Assembly (NCBI GenBank): GCA_023259635.1
Contig: JALRGX010000154.1
Span: 1 to 38,144, forward strand
Origin: Methylotenera sp.
GTDB lineage: Bacteria; Pseudomonadota; Gammaproteobacteria; Burkholderiales; Methylophilaceae
DNA length: 38,144 bases
Reading direction: 5' to 3'
Position 1 is the stretch's first letter. Each line of letters opens with the position of its first letter. This document shows positions 24,424 through 33,544 of this stretch, piece by piece. The notes below the pieces were generated by a model. It saw only the letters and a list, made by a program, of their open reading frames with translations. It was not told where the DNA came from and ran no database searches. Position numbers and translations under genes: made by a program.

Positions 24424-26309
24424 AATCCTCCTGCATCAAAGTATCTGCACTACTCTCACTATTTCTTGGCACAACCATTTTAGTCAGCGCCCCAGTGCAT
24501 GCGGATTCCAATGTCATCACCAACGTTCACGGCGATGAAATCATTATCTATGCTGATGATACTTTTAAACCTGCGCTACGCGATCTTGGAAAAACCGATA
24601 ACACCAACACTACCAAGAACACCGCAGCAAAAAAATCCAGCAGGAAAATAAGCCCACTTTTCAACATTGCCCCATCTTACGAGGTTGAAACCAGCCCGGT
24701 GTATAGCACTGGTGATAGCGTTATGCCTAAACTTGGAGATGGGCTGAGGGAAGCTGACGATGCCGCATTAAATGATCTCCCGCCACTTACTAATGAAGAT
24801 GAATTACAAACCGAAAGAGACGATCTTTGGCAGCGGATTAAAAATGGTTATGCAATGCCGGACTCTACATCCCCGCTGGTAAAGAAACATGAAGAATGGT
24901 ACAGCTCTCGTCCGGATTATGTGATAAGAATGGTCGAACGTAGCCAGCGATACCTGTTTCATGTCGTAGAAGAAGTTGAAAAACGCGGCATGCCGACTGA
25001 AATTGCACTGTTGCCGATGATCGAAAGTGCTTACAATCCCCAAGCCTATTCCTCTAGCCGCGCTTCCGGAATCTGGCAGTTTGTTCCTTCCACCGGCAAG
25101 TATTTCGGGCTTAAGCAAAACTGGTGGTTTGATAATCGCCGCAATATCATATTTGCTACCGATGCAGCATTATCTTATCTGGAAAAGTTATATGCGATGT
25201 TTGGTGCATGGGATCTTGCCCTGGCCGCCTACAATGCTGGTGAAGGCACGGTAGCACGTGCAGTTTTACGCAACCAGAAAGCAGGTTTACCAACAGATTA
25301 CGAGAGCCTGAGCCTTCCACCGGAAACCAGAAATTACGTGCCTAAACTACAAGCAGTAAAAAATATCATGACCCATCCCGAGAACTATGGTTTAAATATT
25401 CAAACCATAGCCAATACTCCCTATTTTGCAAAAGTATCAGCGCCAGCAAAAATCGACGCTCGCCTGGCTGCCAAACTTGCAGGAATCAGTGACGAAGAGT
25501 TTTTAGCGCTAAACCCAAGTTACAATCGTCCGGTTATTACCAGCGAAGATAAAAACCTGGAATTGCTGTTGCCAATCCTGTCAGCCCAGACCTTTAGAAC
25601 AAATCTTGAGAACTACAATAAACCACTGGTTAGCTGGAAAACATATTTCGCAAAAAAAGGCGAGCGCCTGGAAAAGATTGCAAGTAAATTTGGGATTCAT
25701 GTGAGCAAATTACGTGATGTAAATGATTTACCTGCCCACAATAAAATCAGAAAAACATCAACGATATTAGTCCCCAATGGCAATCACGTAGACTTCAAAC
25801 CGGATAACAATGCCACAGCCAGAACAGAAACCACTATGACAGATAAATTGACAGGGCTTACCGGTAATGAAAATGAGGGTAAATCCACGAATATTGAACT
25901 TGCTAGTAATGAAGATGGTTTTTTAAACATCAAAACAAATGATGAAAATGAACCAATAAAAAATCGCAGCGTCACACACAAAGTTACAAAAGGTGAAGTC
26001 ATGGCTTCCATTGCAAAACGCTATGGTGTAAGCGTCAAGCAGATCATGACAGTCAATTCACTGAAGACACCCCGCCTGAGAATTGGCCAGTTACTTACCA
26101 TCGATAGCAGCGGCAACAACCCAGGAACAAGCAAAACAGTAAGTACCAATAAACCACAAACCTATATCGTGAAAAGTGGAGACACGCTGTATAGTATTGC
26201 TGAAAAATTTGACATACAAGTTGACGACCTTAAACGCTGGAACAAGAAATTTAGCAATCATATCCAGCCCGGCAACAAACTCACCATTAAGCAGTCTGAC
26301 TCAGTTTAA
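24420..26309 (+). CDS. mltD: Membrane-bound lytic murein transglycosylase D with LysM repeats
   Basis: A 629-residue periplasmic enzyme that cleaves peptidoglycan glycan strands with formation of 1,6-anhydro-MurNAc. A signal peptide (residues 1-28, MKSSCIKVSALLSLFLG to VHA) is followed by a low-complexity linker. The SLT family 1 domain has catalytic Glu202 in LLPMIESAYNP, then SSSRASGIWQFVPSTG and LALAAYNAGEGTV. Three LysM peptidoglycan-binding domains follow, at about residues 408-455, 520-562 and 580-625 (the last TYIVKSGDTLYSIAEKF). E. coli MltD is 452 residues with two LysM; this one has a longer linker and an extra repeat. No lipobox is seen. It is downstream of gloB and probably coupled to the leader ORF. 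Confidence 0.94.
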   Translation: MKSSCIKVSALLSLFLGTTILVSAPVHADSNVITNVHGDEIIIYADDTFKPALRDLGKTDNTNTTKNTAAKKSSRKISPLFNIAPSYEVETSPVYSTGDSVMPKLGDGLREADDAALNDLPPLTNEDELQTERDDLWQRIKNGYAMPDSTSPLVKKHEEWYSSRPDYVIRMVERSQRYLFHVVEEVEKRGMPTEIALLPMIESAYNPQAYSSSRASGIWQFVPSTGKYFGLKQNWWFDNRRNIIFATDAALSYLEKLYAMFGAWDLALAAYNAGEGTVARAVLRNQKAGLPTDYESLSLPPETRNYVPKLQAVKNIMTHPENYGLNIQTIANTPYFAKVSAPAKIDARLAAKLAGISDEEFLALNPSYNRPVITSEDKNLELLLPILSAQTFRTNLENYNKPLVSWKTYFAKKGERLEKIASKFGIHVSKLRDVNDLPAHNKIRKTSTILVPNGNHVDFKPDNNATARTETTMTDKLTGLTGNENEGKSTNIELASNEDGFLNIKTNDENEPIKNRSVTHKVTKGEVMASIAKRYGVSVKQIMTVNSLKTPRLRIGQLLTIDSSGNNPGTSKTVSTNKPQTYIVKSGDTLYSIAEKFDIQVDDLKRWNKKFSNHIQPGNKLTIKQSDSV

Positions 26310-26324
26310 TTAAACAATATCAAG

Positions 26325-27986
26325 ATGGCAATTTCATTTCCGAACCTTATCAGATCCGTCTCAATTGTACTTGTCACTTTAGCCATTACTGCTTGCGGAC
26401 CTTCCGGCAAATCACCCTCAGATACCCCGGACTTTTCCAAAAATTACCCAAGCGAACCTGGCGGCACTTTAATCAGCGCTATGACCGCAGAGCCCAGCGG
26501 CTTGATTTCAATGATAGCCGGAGAATCTGCGTCATCGGCAATTAGCGCCAATATTTTCAATAGCCTGCTCAAGTATGATAAAAACCTTGAACTTGAAGGA
26601 GACTTGGTAAAAAGCTGGGAAATCTCGCCTGACCAGAAAACGATTACGTTTAAGCTCAAGCCCGATCTAAAATGGGCCGACAACCAGCCATTAACGAGCG
26701 CTGATGTTTTATTCACCTGGCAAGCCGTTACCGACGAAAAAACCGCCAGTCCATATGCATCAGACTTTCAATTGGTTAAAAAGGCTGAAACACCCGATCC
26801 GCTCACATTCACCGTCACCTATGAACAGGCCTATGCACCTGCATTGGATAGTTGGGCAGGATTACAGATATTACCCAAACACCTGTTACAAGGGCAGGAT
26901 CTGCACACCACTGCATTCGCCCGCAACCCGGTTGGCAGCAACTACTACAAACTCGACAGCTGGACGCATGGCGAAAACCTGAAGCTGTCCAGAAACCCGA
27001 ACTCCGTGCTAGGCCAAGCCAAAATTGACCAGTTAATCACACGTATCATTCCTGATAATTCGGCCCAGTTCCTGGAACTGATGGCTGACAATATTGATTA
27101 TATGGGACTGGACCCAATCAAATACTCGCGCATCATCCCTGCACGCCCGGAATTACAGCAGAAACTTGCACTATATAAAGAACTAGGCAACAGCTACACC
27201 TACATGGGTTTCAATCTAAAACACAAACCCTTTGATGACGTCATTGTGCGCCGTGCCATCAACCTTGCTATTGATAAGCAGGAAATCATTGATGGCGTAT
27301 ATCTGGGGCTTGGTATTAATATCGCATCACCATACAAACCGGGCACACGCTGGAGCAACCCTAAACTTTCGCCCTACCCTTATGACCCTGTCAAGGCGCG
27401 AGCCCTGCTAAAAGAAGCTGGATTTACTGATACAGATGGTGATGGCATTCTTGAACGCGATGGAAAACCTTTTGCCTTTGAAATTATTACCAACCAGAAT
27501 AAAGAGCGTGAAAAGACTGCCGTATTGATCCAGCGCAGACTTAAAGATGTTGGTATTGATGTCAAAATACGTGCGATTGAATGGGCCAGTTTTATCAGCC
27601 GTTTTATCAAAACTGGTGATTTTGATGTAGTGGTATTAGGCTGGGGGTTGGGCCTGGATCCAGACCAATACAACATCTGGCACTCCAGCCAGCAGGCACC
27701 GGGACAGTTTAATTTCATTGGCTACAACAACCCGGCTGTCGATAAACTATTGGAACAGGGCCGCCTGGAACTGGACCCCGACAAACGCATGAAAATCTAC
27801 CATGAATTCGCACGTGTGCTACTGGAAGACAGCCCGATTATTTATTTATCTGCAGGCTACGGTTTAACTGCCATCCACAAACGCGTCAAAGGTATCGACA
27901 ACCCTGCTCCGCCAGCCGGAATCGGCTACAATTCGCAGGACTGGTATATCCCCAAACCACTTAGGCGTAACGAATTAACTGAGTAA
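26325..27986 (+). CDS. Peptide-type ABC transporter substrate-binding lipoprotein
   Basis: A 553-residue SBP_bac_5 (DppA/OppA class) protein. The signal segment ends in ITACGPSG, with Cys24 as the lipidated residue. Fold markers include KSWEISPDQKTITFKLKPDL, DVLFTWQAVTDEKTASPYA, VRRAINLAIDKQEI and ARALLKEAGFTDTDGDGILE. The ligand may be a di- or oligopeptide or another small solute; sequence alone does not settle it. It begins 15 bases after mltD and is followed 2 bases after its stop by a permease gene, so the three transporter genes are one transcript, perhaps with mltD. Confidence 0.92.
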   Translation: MAISFPNLIRSVSIVLVTLAITACGPSGKSPSDTPDFSKNYPSEPGGTLISAMTAEPSGLISMIAGESASSAISANIFNSLLKYDKNLELEGDLVKSWEISPDQKTITFKLKPDLKWADNQPLTSADVLFTWQAVTDEKTASPYASDFQLVKKAETPDPLTFTVTYEQAYAPALDSWAGLQILPKHLLQGQDLHTTAFARNPVGSNYYKLDSWTHGENLKLSRNPNSVLGQAKIDQLITRIIPDNSAQFLELMADNIDYMGLDPIKYSRIIPARPELQQKLALYKELGNSYTYMGFNLKHKPFDDVIVRRAINLAIDKQEIIDGVYLGLGINIASPYKPGTRWSNPKLSPYPYDPVKARALLKEAGFTDTDGDGILERDGKPFAFEIITNQNKEREKTAVLIQRRLKDVGIDVKIRAIEWASFISRFIKTGDFDVVVLGWGLGLDPDQYNIWHSSQQAPGQFNFIGYNNPAVDKLLEQGRLELDPDKRMKIYHEFARVLLEDSPIIYLSAGYGLTAIHKRVKGIDNPAPPAGIGYNSQDWYIPKPLRRNELTE

Positions 27987-27988
27987 CC

Positions 27989-29011
27989 ATGCTTAAATAT
28001 CTTATTAAACGCGTTCTCTGGATGATTCCTCTGCTAATCGGCATCAGCCTGATTTCATTCCTGATTATGCACCTCGCACCAGGTGATATCACAAGCAACG
28101 AATCTGCTTTCAACCCAAAAGCCAGCGAGGAATCACGCCAGAAACTGCGGGAAATGTACAACCTGGATAAACCGGTCATTGTGCAGTATGGCTTGTGGTT
28201 AAAACGTATGACGACGCTTGATTTTGGAAAATCATTCGCCAGCCACCAGAAACCGGTGTTCTGGCAAACAACGGATAAAGACGGCAATGTAACAAAAGGA
28301 TTGATTCAGGAAGCCCTGCCAATCACATTAATGATCAACCTGCTTGGATTAACAATTACACTGGCACTCGCTATTCCGTTAGGTATTATTGCTGCACGCA
28401 AATATCTTGGCTGGCAGGATAGATCAATCACTCTGTTTAATTTCATAGGGTTTTCCATACCCGGCTTCTGGCTTTCATTACTTTTAATGTATTGGCTTGG
28501 TGTAGCCAACAGCTGGTTTCCTATTTCTGGGCTGCATAGCCTTAACTATGACTCACTGGATACCTGGGGCAAGATCAAGGATTCGGCGAGCCATTTATTC
28601 CTGCCTGTTGTCATTCCATCCATTACCGGCCTGGCAGGCATTACCTTATTTGTTAAAAATGGCATGCTGGATGTACTGCACCAAGACTACATTACTACTG
28701 CACGTGCTAAAGGTTTAAATGAGCACAGAGTAATTTATACACATGCATTGCGCAATGCCTTGCTACCGTTGATTACGATTATCGGCTTGTCCATTCCCGG
28801 CCTGATTGGCGGCTCTGTTATCGCAGAGACCATCTTTGCTATACCGGGTATGGGCAAGCTATTTTATGATGCAGTGCTGATGCGTGATTTCCCGGTAGTG
28901 ATGGGTATATTAACCATCGGCTCGGCATTGACGCTAGCCGGCAATCTGCTTGCTGATATCATGTACGCATGGGCAGACCCGCGTGTACGACGCGGCGTAG
29001 TAAAGGGTTAA
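27989..29011 (+). CDS. ABC transporter permease, DppB class
   Basis: A 340-residue inner-membrane permease with six predicted membrane segments, starting with the typical MLKYLIKRVLWMIPLLIG N-terminus. The cytoplasmic EAA loop, which docks the ATPase, is ARAKGLNEHRVIYTHALRNA. A periplasmic insert with HQKPVFWQTTDKDGN separates the first segment from the core, as in the longer DppB/GsiC relatives. It pairs with the following DppC-class permease. The start two bases after the preceding stop suggests coupling. Confidence 0.93.
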   Translation: MLKYLIKRVLWMIPLLIGISLISFLIMHLAPGDITSNESAFNPKASEESRQKLREMYNLDKPVIVQYGLWLKRMTTLDFGKSFASHQKPVFWQTTDKDGNVTKGLIQEALPITLMINLLGLTITLALAIPLGIIAARKYLGWQDRSITLFNFIGFSIPGFWLSLLLMYWLGVANSWFPISGLHSLNYDSLDTWGKIKDSASHLFLPVVIPSITGLAGITLFVKNGMLDVLHQDYITTARAKGLNEHRVIYTHALRNALLPLITIIGLSIPGLIGGSVIAETIFAIPGMGKLFYDAVLMRDFPVVMGILTIGSALTLAGNLLADIMYAWADPRVRRGVVKG

Positions 29012-29015
29012 TCAC

Positions 29016-29855
29016 GTGAATTGGCCCTTATTTAAAAAAGCCTTATCCAACCCGCTGGCACTAGCCGGTTTTATTATCATCCTGCTGATATTCCTGCTGT
29101 CCATGCTGGCACCTGTAATTGCGCCATATGACCCGAACGACATTAACGTAAAAGCGATCCTGCTTGGCCCATCCCTGCAACACTGGATGGGCACCGATGG
29201 CTTGGGGCGTGACGTGTTGAGCCGCATGCTGCATGGTGGCCGCATCTCATTATTAGTCGGTCTGGTGGCCGTCGGCATTTCCACCCTGATCGGCATCCTG
29301 CTCGGTGCCATCGCCGGCTTTTACCGTGGATGGGTAGATGTTTTAATTATGCGCCTTGTAGACGTCATGCTGTCTATCCCCAGCTTCTTTCTGATACTGG
29401 CAGTCATCGCTTTCCTGACCCCATCAATTATCAACATCATGATTGTGATAGGCCTTACCTCATGGATGGGCGTAACACGACTGGTTCGCGCAGAATTCCT
29501 GAGCCTGCGTGAACGGGAATATGTATTGGCATCCCGCACGCTAGGTGCAAGGGATTATCGCCTGATTTTCACGCATCTATTACCTAACAGCTTGACCCCA
29601 ATTATTGTGAGCGCTGTACTCGGTGTTGCTGGTGCAGTTTTATTGGAATCAGGTTTAAGTTTTCTGGGACTTGGTGTACAGGCTCCGCAGGCATCATGGG
29701 GCAATATACTGACAGATGGCAAAGAATACATTCAGTTTGCATGGTGGTTATCGCTATTCCCGGGATTAGCGATTTTAATCACAGTGTTAGGGTATAATTT
29801 ACTCGGAGAAGGTCTGCGCGATGCGCTTGACCCAAGAAGCGGGCATCACAAGTAA
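29016..29855 (+). CDS. ABC transporter permease, DppC class
   Basis: A 279-residue permease. After membrane segment 1 (LAGFIIILLIFLLSMLAPVI) comes the family mark APYDPNDINV, then HWMGTDGLGRDVLSRMLHGG. The EAA loop is ASRTLGARDYRLIFTHLLPN. The start codon is GTG with AAGGG about 8 bases upstream, at the very end of the DppB-class gene. No ATP-binding subunit follows: the next gene is fabI. The importer must therefore borrow ATPases encoded elsewhere. Confidence 0.93.
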   Translation: MNWPLFKKALSNPLALAGFIIILLIFLLSMLAPVIAPYDPNDINVKAILLGPSLQHWMGTDGLGRDVLSRMLHGGRISLLVGLVAVGISTLIGILLGAIAGFYRGWVDVLIMRLVDVMLSIPSFFLILAVIAFLTPSIINIMIVIGLTSWMGVTRLVRAEFLSLREREYVLASRTLGARDYRLIFTHLLPNSLTPIIVSAVLGVAGAVLLESGLSFLGLGVQAPQASWGNILTDGKEYIQFAWWLSLFPGLAILITVLGYNLLGEGLRDALDPRSGHHK

Positions 29856-29906
29856 ATACCGCAAATCAAAAAACAACAGATTTAATAAATCATTACAGGA
29901 TTCATT

Positions 29907-30692
29907 ATGGGATTTTTAACTGGCAAAAAAGTACTCATCGCGGGCTTATTAAGCAACCGCTCAATCGCATACGGTATTGCAGCGGCAATGAAGCGCGAAG
30001 GCGCCGAACTCGCGTTTACCTACCAAATGGAAAAGCACGAAAAAAGAGTGGCTGACCTAGCTGCTGACTTTGATTCTAAAATCGTACTGCCGTGCGATGT
30101 CGCAGAAGATGCTCAGATCGACGCCCTGTTCCCTGCACTCGCAAAACACTGGGATGGACTGGACTCATTAGTACACTCAGTAGCATTCGTACCAAAAGTT
30201 GCGCTGGATGGCGACTATCTGGATAATATCAACCGCGAATACTTCCGTATCGCACATGACATCAGTTCTTATAGCTTTTCAGCATTGGCTAAAGCAGCTT
30301 ACCCGATGATGGAAGGCCGCAAAGGAAGCCTGCTTACATTAAGTTACTTGGGTGCTGAACGTACCATGCCTAACTATAACGTAATGGGCGTTGCCAAAGC
30401 CAGTCTGGAAGCAAATGTGCGCTATCTGGCACAAAGCCTGGGGCCACGTGGCATCCGCGTTAACGCGGTCTCTGCAGGCCCGATTAAAACGCTTGCCGCA
30501 TCAGGTATTGCCGACTTTGATAAAATGATAGGCTTCAATGAAAAACATGCGGCTCTGCGTCGTAATGTAACGATTGAAGAAGTTGGTAATGCTGCCGCTT
30601 TCCTTTGCAGTGATCTGGCATCAGGCATTACTGGGGAAATTACTTATGTTGATGGCGGTATGAACATTACAGCAGCCGGCGTAATTGACTAA
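29907..30692 (+). CDS. fabI: Enoyl-[acyl-carrier-protein] reductase (NADH)
   Basis: A 261-residue short-chain dehydrogenase that performs the last step of each fatty-acid elongation cycle. The glycine motif is [17 protein letters not shown]. The catalytic pattern Tyr-x6-Lys is in [13 protein letters not shown], with the upstream Tyr in [13 protein letters not shown], as in E. coli FabI (Tyr156/Lys163), the triclosan-binding type. [14 protein letters not shown] is the substrate-loop segment. AGGA lies upstream of the ATG. It is 51 bases from the permease gene and ends at a strong terminator, 30711-30739. Confidence 0.97.
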   Translation: MGFLTGKKVLIAGLLSNRSIAYGIAAAMKREGAELAFTYQMEKHEKRVADLAADFDSKIVLPCDVAEDAQIDALFPALAKHWDGLDSLVHSVAFVPKVALDGDYLDNINREYFRIAHDISSYSFSALAKAAYPMMEGRKGSLLTLSYLGAERTMPNYNVMGVAKASLEANVRYLAQSLGPRGIRVNAVSAGPIKTLAASGIADFDKMIGFNEKHAALRRNVTIEEVGNAAAFLCSDLASGITGEITYVDGGMNITAAGVID

Positions 30693-30710
30693 TTTAAGCA
30701 TCATCAAATA

Positions 30711-30739
30711 AAAAAGGCACCATTAATGGTGCCTTTTTT
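30711..30739. terminator. Intrinsic terminator after fabI
   Basis: AAAAAGGCACCAT-TA-ATGGTGCCTTTTTT, a fully symmetric stem with a T-run; it can serve fabI and, because of its A-run, the convergent ppiD gene. Confidence 0.92.
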
Positions 30740-30746
30740 ATTACCC

Positions 30747-30781
30747 GTACTAGATCACTATACTAAATCATGATCTAGTAC
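30747..30781. repeat. 11-bp inverted repeat past ppiD
   Basis: GTACTAGATCA (30747-30757) and TGATCTAGTAC (30771-30781) are perfect inverted repeats around 13 bases. It lies 7 bases past the ppiD stop, next to the fabI terminator. It may form the 3' hairpin of ppiD mRNA or be a protein site; no T-run follows. Confidence 0.55.
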
Positions 30782-30788
30782 TGTAATA

Positions 30789-32690
30789 CTATTGTTCAGC
30801 ATTTTTATCCAACAACAATCGCTGATTAACCTTGATCTTGGCTTTTTCACGTAATGATTGCTTGTAAGCCGTCAGATACTCGTCAGCTAATGCCGCGCCA
30901 AGCTCAGACTTCGCAGCCTTGATAGAATCCTCATCACCAGCAACTGTATTATCCACGCTGATCACTTTAACCAACAAGTAACCTTGCTTGCTATCTGCCA
31001 ACCCTGAGTAGGCAGGCAATTTGCTTATATCGGTTTTAAATATCTGGGTCATCGCCAACTGTGTTAAACCTTGTGCAGTCTTACGATCCACAGTCACTTC
31101 AGGAATCCACTCTAAATCTGCAACATCCTTACCCTCTTGCAAGCTTTTCAGCGCTGCCTCGCCTTTGGCAACGGCGAGCTTTGCTGCAGCCTCAAGTTTC
31201 AGCAACGCTTCGATGCCGCCTTTAACCTCTTCAAAACTCTTAGGCGTTGCTGGTTTGTAGTCAAGTACGCGAGCTGAAACCAGATTATTAGGTGACACCT
31301 CTATCGCCTCTGTATTGCGACGATCTTTTAAAGACTCTTCTGAAAAAACAGCGCTGACAATTTTGTCGTTTTTAAAGAATTTTGCTATATCTTCACGAGT
31401 TGACCAATCAGAGGTCTGTACCTGTCCACCAAATGCTTTAGCAGCTGGCAACAAACTGTCTGACTGCTCATATACCGTGTTACTGAAACCCTCTGCTTTT
31501 TCTGTAAAGGCTGCCTGTGCCTTCTGGAAAATCAACTCACCTTTAATTTGAGGCTTAAGACTCTCAAAATCAGAACTTTGCCCGGTAATCTCGGTAAGCT
31601 TGATAATGTGATAGCCAAACTCTGACTCAACAATATCACTTATCTGACCAACCTTCATGCCAAATGCAGCATCTTCGAAAGATTTAACCATTGCACCGCG
31701 GCCAAAACTACCTAAGTCACCGCCTTTAGCAGCTGAACCTGGATCTTGTGAATTCTTGATAGCCAACTCTTCAAATGATTTTGGATTCTTTCTAACTGCG
31801 GCCAGAAGCTCTTCAGCTTTAGCTTTTGCTGCCTGTTTTTGCTCAGCAGTCGCATTCACGCCAAAGCCAATTAAAATATGGCTCGCACGTCTTTGCTCAT
31901 TGCCCTGGAATTTCGATGCATTCTCATCGTAGAACTTCTTAACTTCTTCATCGCTCACTTTGATTGTTGGCACCAAGCTACTCGCAGACAACAATAAGAA
32001 TTCAATTTTGACTTGTTCCGGATTACGTAAACTGTCTTTATGCTTCTCATAATAAGCTTTTACTTCTGCCGGATCGATTTTTACCTGATCAATAAAATCT
32101 TTTGTTTTTATTTCAGATACAGTAACTACACGCTTTTGTTTAATAAGCTGCAAGGCACTTTCGGCACGCGCATTTGAAATGAAACCAAGTTTGGCGATCC
32201 CGTCCTGCGCCTGTTGTGCTAATAAATCTGCACGGATTGAAGCCTCAAAATTTTTAGGTGTTAATCTATTCTGCTGCAACAGTTCATCATATAACTCTTG
32301 TGAAAATTTACCGTCCTTTTGAAAGTTTGGCATACCAGTAATGTAGGTGGCCAGCTGTGCATCGCTAATCGCATATCTGGCAGCTTTAATTTCTTTTTCC
32401 AGCAGTTGCTGATTGATCAGGCGATCCAGTACCAACATCTTAACTTGGGGGTTATCCAGCTCCGTAGGGTCGACTTTCCCTTCGGACTGAAGTCGATTAC
32501 GCAAGTTTTGTAATGCGTTCGAATATTGCTGTATTGATATGTCGCTACCGTCAACTTTTGCAACGGCTACATTGTTACCGGCCTGACTTAAATAAGAGTC
32601 AATACCAAACAAGGCAAAAGGAATGGTAATTAACGCCAACAGGGCTTTTCCAACCCAGCCTGTAGCAACAGAACGAATACTATCTAACAT
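30789..32690 (-). CDS. ppiD: PpiD-like periplasmic chaperone/peptidyl-prolyl isomerase
   Basis: A 633-residue membrane-anchored SurA/PpiD-family protein that assists folding of outer-membrane and secreted proteins as they leave the Sec translocon. The N-terminal anchor is WVGKALLALITIPFALFGID. A SurA-N-like helical chaperone region follows. The parvulin domain spans about residues 266-365: RRASHILIGFG (His271), then GGDLGSFGRGAMVKSFEDAA and EFGYHIIKLTEI. The C-terminal half is a second helical region. GAGAG precedes the ATG. It converges with fabI and lies downstream of hupB and two tRNA genes, as in other betaproteobacteria; a terminator (32872-32904) separates it from tRNA-Asp. Confidence 0.94.
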   Translation of the reverse strand: MLDSIRSVATGWVGKALLALITIPFALFGIDSYLSQAGNNVAVAKVDGSDISIQQYSNALQNLRNRLQSEGKVDPTELDNPQVKMLVLDRLINQQLLEKEIKAARYAISDAQLATYITGMPNFQKDGKFSQELYDELLQQNRLTPKNFEASIRADLLAQQAQDGIAKLGFISNARAESALQLIKQKRVVTVSEIKTKDFIDQVKIDPAEVKAYYEKHKDSLRNPEQVKIEFLLLSASSLVPTIKVSDEEVKKFYDENASKFQGNEQRRASHILIGFGVNATAEQKQAAKAKAEELLAAVRKNPKSFEELAIKNSQDPGSAAKGGDLGSFGRGAMVKSFEDAAFGMKVGQISDIVESEFGYHIIKLTEITGQSSDFESLKPQIKGELIFQKAQAAFTEKAEGFSNTVYEQSDSLLPAAKAFGGQVQTSDWSTREDIAKFFKNDKIVSAVFSEESLKDRRNTEAIEVSPNNLVSARVLDYKPATPKSFEEVKGGIEALLKLEAAAKLAVAKGEAALKSLQEGKDVADLEWIPEVTVDRKTAQGLTQLAMTQIFKTDISKLPAYSGLADSKQGYLLVKVISVDNTVAGDEDSIKAAKSELGAALADEYLTAYKQSLREKAKIKVNQRLLLDKNAEQ

Positions 32691-32871
32691 AAAACTCTCT
32701 TTTTAAATTTTCACTGACAAGTAAAACATTTATAAACTTATAAGAAATAAGTGCATACTCAAACCATACTAATATATCACAAGTTACAGGATAGATATGC
32801 ACCAACCATGATATGACAGACTATAAAAGGAATCAGTTCTTTTTTATATAGCAATAACATAAAGTAGAAAT

Positions 32872-32904
32872 AAAAAAAGCGAGTCTGTAAGACTCGCTTT
32901 TTTT
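32872..32904 (-). terminator. Intrinsic terminator after tRNA-Asp
   Basis: AAAAAAAGCGAGTC, loop TGTAA, GACTCGCTTTTTTT: a 14-bp perfect stem immediately 3' of tRNA-Asp on the minus strand. Confidence 0.92.
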
Positions 32905-32907
32905 ATT

Positions 32908-32984
32908 TGGCGGAGTGGACGGGACTCGAACCCGCGACCCCCGGCGTGACAGGCCGGTATTCTAACCAACTGAACTACCACTCC
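32908..32984 (-). tRNA. tRNA-Asp (anticodon GTC)
   Basis: On the minus strand the cloverleaf starts GGAGTGGTAGTTCAGTTGG, has anticodon loop CTGTCAC (GTC), T-arm with GGTTCGAGTCC, and acceptor 3' arm CCACTCC plus G and an encoded CCA (32908-32910). A terminator follows. It is the second tRNA of the hupB-tRNA-Val-tRNA-Asp block. Confidence 0.97.
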
Positions 32985-33021
32985 ATTAAATCTGCGTTTC
33001 TTATCTATAAATATTTTTCAC

Positions 33022-33053
33022 AAAATAAAGAGTGCTTAAACTACCAGCACTCT
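33022..33053 (-). terminator. Terminator-like hairpin after tRNA-Val
   Basis: On the minus strand AGAGTGCT, a 9-base loop, AGCACTCT, then TTTATTTTG. It would end the hupB-tRNA-Val transcript and separate it from tRNA-Asp. Confidence 0.7.
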
Positions 33054-33090
33054 AAATTTAATATAGAAACGGCTTCGTTACTTAACATCA

Positions 33091-33193
33091 TCGTTGGTTT
33101 TTTTGGTGGGTGCTAACGGGGTCGAACCGCTGACATTCGCCTTGTAAGGGCGACGCTCTACCAACTGAGCTAAGCACCCTGCCTAACCAACGA
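33091..33193 (-). other. 9-bp complementary segments flanking tRNA-Val
   Basis: In the minus-strand transcript TCGTTGGTT (33193-33185), just 5' of tRNA-Val, is exactly complementary to AACCAACGA (33099-33091), just 3' of it. The pairing would clamp the two tRNA flanks and could guide end processing of a hupB-tRNA transcript. Confidence 0.55.
33104..33179 (-). tRNA. tRNA-Val (anticodon TAC)
   Basis: The minus strand reads GGGTGCTTAGCTCAGTTGG at the 5' end, anticodon loop CTTACAA (TAC), T-arm with GGTTCGACCCC, and 3' acceptor AGCACCC followed by A and an encoded CCA (33104-33106). It starts only 19 bases after the hupB stop with no terminator between, so it is probably processed from the hupB transcript. 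Confidence 0.97.
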
Positions 33194-33198
33194 AAACG

Positions 33199-33471
33199 CT
33201 AGTTTACAGCATCTTTAAGCGCTTTACCAGCCCTAAATTTTGGAGAATTAGCAGCTTTAATCTTAATTGTTTCACCTGTGCGAGGGTTACGACCATTACG
33301 GGCCTCGCGTTTACCTACGTAAAATGTACCAAACCCGATTAATGTCACCAAATCACCTTGTTTTAATGCTTTAGTAACAGCAGCTGTAGTTGCGTCTAAT
33401 GCACGACCAGCAGCCGCTTTAGAAATACCTGCAGCGCTTGCAACCTGATCAATTAATTCTGATTTATTCAC
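33199..33471 (-). CDS. hupB: DNA-binding protein HU-beta
   Basis: A 90-residue histone-like protein that bends and compacts DNA as a dimer. Standard features: [20 protein letters not shown] at the N-terminus, the [20 protein letters not shown] beta-arm with its RNP tip, and the closing [12 protein letters not shown]. The start is GTG at 33469-33471 with AGGGGA upstream. A good promoter (TTGACA, TATAAA) lies in the lon-hupB gap. The predicted mRNA begins with a small GGGGA-AGCA-TCCCC hairpin (33523-33536). It lies between lon and tRNA-Val, the order usual in proteobacteria. Confidence 0.97.
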   Translation of the reverse strand: MNKSELIDQVASAAGISKAAAGRALDATTAAVTKALKQGDLVTLIGFGTFYVGKREARNGRNPRTGETIKIKAANSPKFRAGKALKDAVN

Positions 33472-33544
33472 GTGTAATCCCCTTTTTAAGGTTTATTAAA
33501 GAAAAACAACGATTAGTTCTATGGGGAAGCATCCCCGCACTCCC

